Assembly: GCA_945874145.1 (NCBI GenBank)
Contig: CAMCFN010000042.1
Span: 1 to 34,727, forward strand
Source of the DNA: Akkermansia muciniphila
Lineage (GTDB): Bacteria; Verrucomicrobiota; Verrucomicrobiia; Limisphaerales; SXTU01
Length of the DNA stretch: 34,727 nucleotides
Reading direction: 5' to 3'
Both the position numbers and the translations under genes were made by a program. The notes under the pieces are model-generated. The model was given only the letters and a program-made list of their open reading frames with translations. It had not been told where the DNA came from and did no database searches. Position 1 is the first letter of the stretch. Each line of letters starts with the position of its first letter. Below are positions 18,839-25,494 of the stretch, piece by piece.

Positions 18839-18861
18839 GCACCGGACTAATCACTAATTAC
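18839..18861. repeat. Heptamer repeat, right arm of inverted pair
   Basis: This is the inverted partner of 18429-18450, with ACTAATC and ACTAATT units after GCACCGG. The rsmI stop codon TAG lies within it (18854-18856), so the last residues of RsmI are read from the repeat. Confidence 0.8.
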
Positions 18862-19612
18862 AGACCACTCCCCCCGCCGAAGATTCGCCTTCATCTGCCG
18901 CGTCCGATTCCGCCACCGCTTTACCGCTAACCAACACGACGAACTCGCCTTTCAGCGCGCGCTTCGCCACGAGCGCGAGTAGCTCGGCGGGCGTGCCACG
19001 GAGGAACTCCTCAAACTTCTTTGTCAGCTCGCGTGCGAGGACGATGGTGCGGTCGGGAAAGACTTCGCCCAGCTCGCCAAGCAGTTTCTCGATGCGATAC
19101 GGCGACTCGTAGAGCGCGAGCGTGCCGGCGAAGGTTTTCAACGCTTCGAGTGCCTTGCGCCGCTGGCCGGACTTGTGCGGCAGGAAGCCGATGAAGTGAA
19201 ACTCGTCCGTCGGCAACCCGCTGGCCGTGAGCGCCGCGACGAGCGCGCACGCGCCGGGCACGGATTCGACACGTAGCCCCGCCCCCACCGCCGCGCGCAC
19301 GACGCGTTCGCCGGGGTCGCTTATGCCCGGCGTGCCGGCGTCGGTGACGAGTGCGACCTTCTCGCCGCGCTTCAGACGTTCCAGGATTTCCTCGGAGCGC
19401 TTGGCCTCGTTGAACTGGAAGTAGCTCAAGAGCGGCTTGGAGATTTCAAAGTGCTTGAGCAACTGCCCCGTGCGCCGCGTGTCCTCCGCCGCGACCACGT
19501 CGCACTCACGCAGCACGCGGATGGCGCGCAGGGTGATGTCTTCAAGGTTGCCGATGGGGGTGGCGACCAGATAGAGCGTGCCGGGGGTGAGCGGCGGCAG
19601 CGTTTTTTCCAT
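18854..19612 (-). CDS. rsmI: 16S rRNA (cytidine(1402)-2'-O)-methyltransferase
   Basis: This 252-residue enzyme methylates the ribose of C1402 in the decoding centre of 16S rRNA, using S-adenosylmethionine. The tetrapyrrole-methylase fold signatures are all present: GTLYLVATPIGNLEDITLRA near the start, AAEDTRRTGQLL, LVTDAGTPGISDPGERVV, and VPGACALVAALTASGLP followed by FHFIGFLP. The length is slightly short of E. coli RsmI because the C-terminal extension is reduced. The final residues (GGVVCN) run into an intergenic heptamer repeat that provides the stop codon, suggesting the original end was altered. It starts 63 bp downstream of a possible 38-codon membrane peptide gene on the same strand. 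Confidence 0.96.
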   Translation of the reverse strand: MEKTLPPLTPGTLYLVATPIGNLEDITLRAIRVLRECDVVAAEDTRRTGQLLKHFEISKPLLSYFQFNEAKRSEEILERLKRGEKVALVTDAGTPGISDPGERVVRAAVGAGLRVESVPGACALVAALTASGLPTDEFHFIGFLPHKSGQRRKALEALKTFAGTLALYESPYRIEKLLGELGEVFPDRTIVLARELTKKFEEFLRGTPAELLALVAKRALKGEFVVLVSGKAVAESDAADEGESSAGGVVCN

Positions 19613-19675
19613 GTCGGCAGGGTGCCAGCACGCGGAGGGGGAGAGAACTGAATTTTCCGGCGGAGGAGGTGCTGC

Positions 19676-19792
19676 CTACAAAGCTCCGGCCCATTTGAGC
19701 ATGGCGTAAATCACCACCGCCTCCACCAGCACATAGGCCAAGAAGGCGAGGAGCGGGAGAAACTCATCCACAACTTCCCGTAACGCTCTCAT
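19676..19792 (-). CDS. Possible 38-residue single-span membrane peptide
   Basis: The gap between the VIT/VWA gene and rsmI holds a short minus-strand frame from ATG 19792 to TAG 19676. It encodes a peptide with a charged start (MRALREVVDEF), a strongly hydrophobic stretch of about 25 residues (LPLLAFLAYVLVEAVVIYAML) and the end KWAGAL. A single clean membrane helix of the right length is the only support. There is no clear Shine-Dalgarno sequence and I know no family. It is consistent with a small membrane protein, but chance is possible. Confidence 0.42.
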   Translation of the reverse strand: MRALREVVDEFLPLLAFLAYVLVEAVVIYAMLKWAGAL

Positions 19793-19870
19793 GGGCTGAC
19801 ATCCAGCACCGGCGATGCCGCTCGCAACGGAACTGTCCTGCGGGAAACACCTGAGGCACCGGCCGGCGGC

Positions 19871-22285
19871 TCACTCCCCCACTTCGTAGAGCGTGCCGTG
19901 GAGGACGAATTGCACGGACTTGCCGAGCGCGAGCCATTGCGCGGCGGCGGGATACTTGGTGAGCATGGCGAAGTAGTCCGCCGAGCCGAACTGAAGCTTC
20001 ACCGGCTTCGCGTCCTTGAGCTGCTGCGCTTCCGCGTCCATCCACTGCGCGCCGTTCTGGTAAAAGCTCTTCCCGGCCACGAAACGGTTCTGCTGCGCGT
20101 ATTGCGCGACGCGCGTGGCGGCGTCGGCCACGGGACTGGCACCGGTGGACTTGGCGGCAAAGCGCGGTGTGGGATTCGCGATGGATGGCAGCGGAACTCC
20201 AGTTGTGGCCGGGGCTGCAACGGCCGCAGGTGCCCCGCCATAGCTGCGCACCACGGACTGATTCGCACGCTGCTGCGCCAGCCCGGACGAATCCGCCGCC
20301 TTCAATTCATAGGCCAATCGCGCGCCGCCCACGGCCACGTCGCCGGCCTTCTCGCGCTTGAAGCTGTCGTAAGCCGCCGCCGCTTGGCGGCTGGCCTCGC
20401 GGTCGGCTTGGAGTTGGGGCAACAGTCGGCGGTCCATCGTCACGTTGCGTCGCGCCTCGTCCTCAGTGATGAGCCAGGCCGTGTAGGGCGTGACGATGCT
20501 GTATTTCCGGGCCAGCTCAGTGACTTCTTCCTTCAACTCCGCATTTTCGCCGCGCAACCGGATTCCATCCAGCAAGTAGCCGACACGACGCGTGGCCCAG
20601 AGGCGCGGGATGAAGTCGTGTTCGCGCGACTCGCTGCGAAAGTTCACATCGTAGCTGAATTTTCGCGCCTCGCCCGCGACGCTGCCTTCAATGGTCAACT
20701 TGCCTTTCGCTTCGCCGGCGAAGCGGCCCGCCAGCACGAGCTGCTCGCCCTTGAACAAATCGGGCAGCGGGGACGGGTAGAGCTTCGTCACGCGCACGCC
20801 CGCTGGGAAAGTGAGGTTCAGATTAGCCAGCGCGGGGTCTTTGATTTTGGAGAAGAAGGTTGAGAGCTTCACTTCGAGATCTTCCTCGGGCAGCACGTAT
20901 GTGCTGAAGGCCTTCGTCTCCTCGGTTATTTTGTCGAGCAAGTGCGTGTTCACGTCCGTGCCGATGCCGAAGCAGAAGATGCGCGTCTGCCCGGCGTTCT
21001 GCTCCTTCACGTTCTTGAAAATGCTGTTCTCATCCGTGACGCCGATGGTGGGCCGTCCGTCCGTGAGGAAGATGATGGTCGGAGTGCGGGCCGCGCCGGC
21101 GACACGCGCGGGGAAGAGCGCGAGCGCCTTGCGGAGCGCGTCGTCAATCGCGGTGCTGCCCAGCGGTTTCAACCCCTTGAGGAAGTCCATCGCGCGCTTG
21201 CGGTTCTCCGGGCTGGCTGTCAGCACTTCGCCGAAGAGCGGTTCCACTTCGGTCGAGAAACGCAGCACCTCGAAGCGGTCGGTGTCGTTGAGATTCTCCA
21301 CGCAGAAGGCCAGCGCCTTCTTCGCCTGCTCCAGCTTGCCGCCCGCCATGGAGCCGGAGGTGTCGATCACGAAGCACACGTCTTTGGGCACGGACTTGGT
21401 GCCCTTCACGCTCGCGTCGGGCGACGCCAGCAGGAGGAAATAACCGTCCTCGCCAGGGATTTTGTGCGTGAGCAGGTTTGCGCCGAGTTCTCCGGCCTCG
21501 AAAGCGAAGAAGAGCTGGAAGTCCGTGTCCGGCTTCACATCGCGGGCCTCGAAGCCAACCGTGGCCTTGCCGCCGGTGCGCTTCACTTCCACGGCGTGGC
21601 TCGGCGACCAGACAGCCTTGAGCGGACGCGCCCCGGCAAGCTCGACCTTGAGGCTGACGCTCTTGAGCGGCTTGGCGGAGAACTTAGCGGTGTTGAGCGG
21701 CGCGACGTAGTTCAGCAGGCCGCCGTCGGCCTTGAGCACTTGGGTATAACTGAGGGTGACGCGCTTCTTGCCGTGCGGAGCGAAGGGGAAAATGCGCACG
21801 CGGAACACGTCTTGCCCGAGGTATTCCAGCAGGGCGGGATCGCGCATGGAGCGGACAATGTCCTCGTAGATGCGGCGGGCCTTGTCGGCGGGGAGCAGCT
21901 CGGCGTCCACCTTCTTGCCATCAATCTCCATCGTGAAACGGTTGAGCTGCGCGCCGCGCGGGACGGGCAGGAGGAAGGTGCCTTCCAGCCGAGCCGGATT
22001 CGGGTTGTAAAACTCCTGCTCGATGGTGGTGGTCGCGACTTGGTCGGTAATACGGGCCGTGACTTGATGGTAGTTCACCTCAATGGGTGTAACTGGCCGC
22101 ATCGGTGGTGAAACGGGGCGGGGCGGGATGATGGCGGGCGGCCGGGGCGGCGGGAAACGTCCCGGCGGCTCGGGCGCAGTAATGACCTCGGCGGCGTTGG
22201 GCAACACGATGAAGCCAGCGGCATAAGCTTGGCCTTGGCCGAAGATCAAACCAACGAGGGCGAGGAGGAAAAAAGCGCGTTCCAT
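19871..22285 (-). CDS. VIT and von Willebrand factor A domain protein, exported
   Basis: The product has 804 residues. A signal peptide (MERAFFLLALVGLIFGQGQAYA) is followed by a proline-rich spacer (about 38-66). A VIT domain covers about 66-195 (VTARITDQVATTTIEQEFYNPN, FLLPVPRGAQ). A VWA domain from about 302 has an intact MIDAS, DTSGSM at 308-313, and later LTDGRPTIGVTDEN. A beta-rich region and a C-terminal helical, Ala-rich tail follow; the segment AELKEEVTELARKYSIVTPYTAWLITEDE is typical of this family. The design is that of inter-alpha-trypsin-inhibitor heavy-chain-like bacterial proteins, which bind partners through a metal ion. No LPXTG or other sorting signal is seen, unlike sortase-linked relatives, so it is probably periplasmic or secreted. 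Partner unknown. Confidence 0.93.
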   Translation of the reverse strand: MERAFFLLALVGLIFGQGQAYAAGFIVLPNAAEVITAPEPPGRFPPPRPPAIIPPRPVSPPMRPVTPIEVNYHQVTARITDQVATTTIEQEFYNPNPARLEGTFLLPVPRGAQLNRFTMEIDGKKVDAELLPADKARRIYEDIVRSMRDPALLEYLGQDVFRVRIFPFAPHGKKRVTLSYTQVLKADGGLLNYVAPLNTAKFSAKPLKSVSLKVELAGARPLKAVWSPSHAVEVKRTGGKATVGFEARDVKPDTDFQLFFAFEAGELGANLLTHKIPGEDGYFLLLASPDASVKGTKSVPKDVCFVIDTSGSMAGGKLEQAKKALAFCVENLNDTDRFEVLRFSTEVEPLFGEVLTASPENRKRAMDFLKGLKPLGSTAIDDALRKALALFPARVAGAARTPTIIFLTDGRPTIGVTDENSIFKNVKEQNAGQTRIFCFGIGTDVNTHLLDKITEETKAFSTYVLPEEDLEVKLSTFFSKIKDPALANLNLTFPAGVRVTKLYPSPLPDLFKGEQLVLAGRFAGEAKGKLTIEGSVAGEARKFSYDVNFRSESREHDFIPRLWATRRVGYLLDGIRLRGENAELKEEVTELARKYSIVTPYTAWLITEDEARRNVTMDRRLLPQLQADREASRQAAAAYDSFKREKAGDVAVGGARLAYELKAADSSGLAQQRANQSVVRSYGGAPAAVAAPATTGVPLPSIANPTPRFAAKSTGASPVADAATRVAQYAQQNRFVAGKSFYQNGAQWMDAEAQQLKDAKPVKLQFGSADYFAMLTKYPAAAQWLALGKSVQFVLHGTLYEVGE

Positions 22286-22340
22286 GGCAGGTTAGACGGC
22301 GTGCGCTTCAGAAGCCTCCCGCGTTGCGCTCACAAACGAT

Positions 22341-22413
22341 CGTGGCCGACGACGTGAGGAGGCGGAGCTTTACGGCGGACCAAGGATTCCACCTCCTCAC
22401 GGCGGCGGCTACG
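22341..22413. repeat. Long imperfect palindrome between DUF6807 and VIT/VWA genes
   Basis: Arms 22341-22365 and 22389-22413 are reverse complements at 21 of 25 positions; the core GTGAGGAGG / CCTCCTCAC is perfect. The loop is 23 nt. It fills most of the 151-bp gap between two minus-strand genes. No U-run follows. The sequence differs from the palindromes at 6011 and 15021, so it is probably a separate dispersed repeat family, possibly with a role in RNA ends. Confidence 0.7.
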
Positions 22414-22436
22414 CGGCGGAAGGTCAGACCGACCGG

Positions 22437-23456
22437 CTATTTCTTTTCCTTCGCATACCGCTCGAACGCGGCGGCGATGTTGCCGGCCTTCTCATCGCCC
22501 TTGTGGAAGACGAAGCGGTGGCGGAGGAAGAGCCTTTCACCCTTCTTCAAGGTGTGCGGCCCGTTGGGGTCGTTCTTGTCTAGCGTGCCGAAGCAGTTGG
22601 CGGTGAAGAGGCCGTAAGTGCGGACGTGCCAGCTCGTCGGATAGCGAAAGCTGGTGGGATGGTTGAGCATTGCAACTCCGAGCGTCTCACCTTCCACGGG
22701 GCCGGAATAGTCCACCCACGGGGCGCGCTTGCTCCAGGCGTCCTTGTCGGCGATGCCGGTGCTGGTGACGATGTGACCGCCTTTCTTCGAGTCCACGGCC
22801 ATGGTGGTGGGCACCCGAATGCTGAGGCCGGCGTCCTTCTTGTCGCCGAAATTCACTTCGCCCTCGGTGGCGATGAACTCCTGATCCCAGTCAATGAGGC
22901 GGGTGTCGCCTTCGACCCGAAACGTAATCGTGCGAATCTCAGTGGCCGACTTCTTGCCATCACCACCAATGTAGTGGTTTTCGCTCACGATGACAGCGCG
23001 GTTGGCATCGGCGGAAACTTCCTTTAAGGCGACGTGCTTGGTGCTGCCCATTCGCGCGAGCGAGGCCTTTTGCTTGTCGGTCAGCTTGTCGTCCGGCAGG
23101 AGCGAAATACTGCCGCGCTCCATCCAGGAGTCGAACCCATTGATGTCCTGATGGCCGAAGCATATGCCGCGGTGATGATAGTGGTCGGTCACCTCGCCCT
23201 CGACTTTTTGCATCGGGAAGGCGCGGGTCATGGACTTGCCGGTCGGACCGTAAACGGGGAATAGGTAGGCCTTGTTGGCGTCACCAATGACGTAAGTGGC
23301 GAAGGGCTGACCATCCACCTTCACAGTTACGCCCTTGTCGGATTTATCAACGGTGAAGCCTTTTCCTGCCGCGAATGCCGGGAGCGAGGTCCCTAGGCAA
23401 AGGACAGCAGCGGCGAAGGCAAAACGACGGCGGGAGACGGGGGTGAATTTGTGCAT
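22437..23456 (-). CDS. Exported PmoA family protein (DUF6807)
   Basis: With the chosen start the product has 339 residues. The N-terminus, SRRRFAFAAAVLCLGTSLPAFAA, is a signal peptide with an RRR cluster that could use the Tat route. The mature part is all beta, with the family hallmark YHHRGICFGHQDINGFDSW near 93-111, and RYPTSWHVRTYGLFTANCFG, FLRHRFVFHKG near the end. Despite the name, these proteins are not methane monooxygenase subunits; the family is abundant in Verrucomicrobiota and Planctomycetota and its biochemical role is not established. The frame extends to 23528, but the ATG at 23456 starts right before the signal peptide. The 137-bp upstream gap has only a short GC hairpin near 23563-23581. 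Confidence 0.9.
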   Translation of the reverse strand: MHKFTPVSRRRFAFAAAVLCLGTSLPAFAAGKGFTVDKSDKGVTVKVDGQPFATYVIGDANKAYLFPVYGPTGKSMTRAFPMQKVEGEVTDHYHHRGICFGHQDINGFDSWMERGSISLLPDDKLTDKQKASLARMGSTKHVALKEVSADANRAVIVSENHYIGGDGKKSATEIRTITFRVEGDTRLIDWDQEFIATEGEVNFGDKKDAGLSIRVPTTMAVDSKKGGHIVTSTGIADKDAWSKRAPWVDYSGPVEGETLGVAMLNHPTSFRYPTSWHVRTYGLFTANCFGTLDKNDPNGPHTLKKGERLFLRHRFVFHKGDEKAGNIAAAFERYAKEKK

Positions 23457-23593
23457 GGCGGGAATAGTGTCGGCGTTGGACGGCGGGTGGGAGCAAAAAG
23501 TTCGCAGAACCTTTGTGCCATGAAGCACACACCAGTCAAAACCAGCCGTGACAGAACAGGTGCAGGGCGGAGCAGCCTGCGACCACTGCCGGG

Positions 23594-23998
23594 CTAGTTC
23601 TTCCCGAAAACGCTACTCCAGAAGGACCGGCCTTCGAGCTCCTTCTGCTTTACCTTGAGCTGGCCGAGGATGCCCTGCCAGCCGAGGAAAATCTTATGCC
23701 ACTGGTTCTCAATGCTGCGCAGCGAGTTGTCCGCCAGCTCGCTCATGTAGCGGATGGAGGGAGCATTGGTCAGCAGTGCGTGGATTTCCTCGCGCGGCGG
23801 CGAACCGCCGCCCTCGACCTGGCTCATCAGCATTTCCAACCCCTGGGCGATGTTGCTCTTCACCTCGAGGAACTGTGATTCATCATCCGGGGTGAAGTTC
23901 TTGGAGCGGGCCAGAGCCAGAAAATGGTTGAACTGCTTCCAGCACTCGACATGGCTTTCGAGTTCTAGAATAAGTTGGTCCAGTTTCTTGTTGCGCAT
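23594..23998 (-). CDS. Small helical protein of unknown function in the MglA/roadblock cluster
   Basis: The 134-residue product is soluble and predicted to be nearly all alpha-helical: it lacks a signal peptide or membrane segment and shows long amphipathic stretches (LDQLILELESHVECWKQFNHFLAL, RSIENQWHKIFLGWQGILGQLKVKQKEL). A Gly/Pro break (EGGGSPPRE) near residue 65 separates two helical halves. It ends with SFWSSVFGKN. I do not recognise the family. It begins 32 bp after the stop of the 96-residue roadblock-like gene on the same strand, so it is probably the last gene of that transcript. A structural or adaptor role in the GTPase module is a guess. Confidence 0.85.
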   Translation of the reverse strand: MRNKKLDQLILELESHVECWKQFNHFLALARSKNFTPDDESQFLEVKSNIAQGLEMLMSQVEGGGSPPREEIHALLTNAPSIRYMSELADNSLRSIENQWHKIFLGWQGILGQLKVKQKELEGRSFWSSVFGKN

Positions 23999-24030
23999 AG
24001 TCCACTACGTCAAGCGGCGATATAGGGCGG

Positions 24031-24321
24031 TCAGTGCAGCGGGGCAAGGAAAATCATGACTCCACCACGTTGCTCGCGGGCAGTGATGCGCAAACCGCTG
24101 TAGTGGATGGTGAACTCACCCAAGGGCAGGTTTGCATCGCGGGCGGAACTCATCGCGTCCATCACGGTGCGGCCGATTTCCCGCACGCTGGCCTCCGGAA
24201 CGGAGCGCGGCAGGGTGGACGTCAGAACATTGCCCTCGCGATCCACGGTGAAGCTGCCGCTCGGCAGGCGTTCCAAGAGGGGCGCGTCCTTCTTGCCGGA
24301 AAAGAAGTCTAGGAGACCCAT
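24031..24321 (-). CDS. Roadblock/LC7-like small protein
   Basis: The product has 96 residues. After a short amphipathic start (MGLLDFFSGKK) comes a strand SFTVDREGNVLTSTLP, a helix EASVREIGRTVMDAMSSA, strands GEFTIHYSGLRITAREQ and a final GGVMIFLAPL. This beta-alpha-beta-beta-beta order and the closing hydrophobic strand match roadblock/LC7 domains, which dimerise and bind small GTPases; the match is by pattern, not by search. The start overlaps the 3' end of the response regulator gene by 13 bp in another frame, so it is probably translated by coupling. No Shine-Dalgarno sequence is seen. The frame extends upstream to 24519, but those residues are antisense-like composition inside the regulator gene. 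Confidence 0.75.
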   Translation of the reverse strand: MGLLDFFSGKKDAPLLERLPSGSFTVDREGNVLTSTLPRSVPEASVREIGRTVMDAMSSARDANLPLGEFTIHYSGLRITAREQRGGVMIFLAPLH

Positions 24322-25376
24322 TGGGCGGTGATGGCTTTGAGCGTTTCGAGGATCTGGGCGGTGGTCCTTCCGCGTTGGAAACCCACGCAGAGGACCTTCT
24401 CCCCCTTGGCGGACAGGCCCACCCCACGCTGGGATCCGCTCGCCACAATCTGCTGAAAGGTGCCGGCCTTGAGCTTGTCCCCAAGCTGGTTGAACCGCTC
24501 GACGGTGCTGGCTGCCCACAACGCTGTCTTGTCGGGATTTTCGCAGCCGTAGTGCTCGAACTCCTTGGCTTTTCCCAGCGGAACCGTGAGGAGGAACTCG
24601 ACACCAGGATTCCGGGCGAGTGCCGCCAGCGGGGAAACACTCTGCGCCTTGGCCCCACCGGAGCCAGGCACTTCGCCGGCAGCCATTTCATCGAGCATCT
24701 GGGCGGAGTCGAGAAGCAGGCCCTGAACCGAGTTCATGATCCGGCGCTCGCGGCCGGGCTCCGCCGGCAGACTTTCAAAAGTGCCGGATTTCCAAGAAAT
24801 GACTTTCTTGAAGGCGTCATCGCCCTGTAAGTCACCCATTTCGGCGTCAATCAGATCGCCGTTCAGCAGCCAGATCTTTCCCACGAAGGGTCCGTTGGTG
24901 AATTTCAATGTCACCGAGCTTTGCGAGAGACTCTCCATCTGCACAATGTCGGTGATCGTCTTGTTCTGCACCCCACGGAAGCCGCCTTGGTCCTCGCGCA
25001 CCACGAGGGATTCCACGCAGTCCACGAACATCTTGATCTCCTGCGTGGTCTTGGGCTTCTCCAAAAACAGGTCGATGCCCAGGGCGTAGGCCCGCGTGCG
25101 ATAAGCATCCTCCGCCACCCCGGTCATCACCACCGTGCGCAGCGAGGGAAAGCGCCGGCGCACTATGGCCAGCACTTGAAAGCCATCCATGTTGGGCATT
25201 CGCAGGTCGGTGAGCAGGAGCGAATAAGGCTCGGCCTCCAGCAGGGCTATGGCATGAGCTCCCGAGGACGCCGTGCGAATCTCCGGCTGGACTGGCAGGG
25301 TGGACAGCAGCTCACGGCACAACTCCAAAAAGGAGCTGTCGTCGTCGAGAATTAAGATTTTGTGTTGCGATCCCAC
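24309..25376 (-). CDS. Response regulator with PATAN (DUF4388) and C-terminal roadblock-like domain
   Basis: With a GTG start at 25376 the product has 355 residues. The receiver domain (5-125) is complete: acidic pair Asp11/Asp12, phosphoacceptor Asp57 in LLLTDLRMPNMDG, Thr85 and Lys107 in FLEKPK. Residues 134-232 form a DUF4388/PATAN domain (KTITDIVQMESLSQSSVTL, KIWLLNGDLIDAEMGDLQGDDAFKKVISWKSGTFE), as in cyanobacterial PatA. Residues 248-350 look like a roadblock/LC7 domain (NPGVEFLLTVPLGKAKEFEHYG to EKVLCVGFQRGRTTAQILETL). The frame stays open to 25670, but that stretch crosses the divergent promoter gap and has no domain. No kinase is nearby. It probably brings a phosphorylation signal to the MglA-type GTPase encoded divergently. 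Confidence 0.88.
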   Translation of the reverse strand: MGSQHKILILDDDSSFLELCRELLSTLPVQPEIRTASSGAHAIALLEAEPYSLLLTDLRMPNMDGFQVLAIVRRRFPSLRTVVMTGVAEDAYRTRAYALGIDLFLEKPKTTQEIKMFVDCVESLVVREDQGGFRGVQNKTITDIVQMESLSQSSVTLKFTNGPFVGKIWLLNGDLIDAEMGDLQGDDAFKKVISWKSGTFESLPAEPGRERRIMNSVQGLLLDSAQMLDEMAAGEVPGSGGAKAQSVSPLAALARNPGVEFLLTVPLGKAKEFEHYGCENPDKTALWAASTVERFNQLGDKLKAGTFQQIVASGSQRGVGLSAKGEKVLCVGFQRGRTTAQILETLKAITAQWVS

Positions 25377-25494
25377 GCGCGCTGAGTTTGCGCTTTTTGT
25401 TTGCCACTTCAAGCGATTTGGGCGGACACTCGCGGCGCATTTCCGGGCGACACAAAAGCGTTTCGCCACAGTGCCCGGGCGTTCGAGAGAGCAC

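Noticed and set aside
20942..22111. 389-codon plus-strand open frame opposite the VIT/VWA gene
   Set aside because: Antisense shadow; the opposite strand has an intact MIDAS, VIT domain and signal peptide.
25377..25494. Possible sigma-54 promoter in the divergent gap of the MglA cluster
   Set aside because: A GG-N10-GC pair (TGGCAAACAAAAAGC on the minus strand) exists, but the -12 element lacks the TTGC consensus and there is no enhancer-binding regulator nearby.
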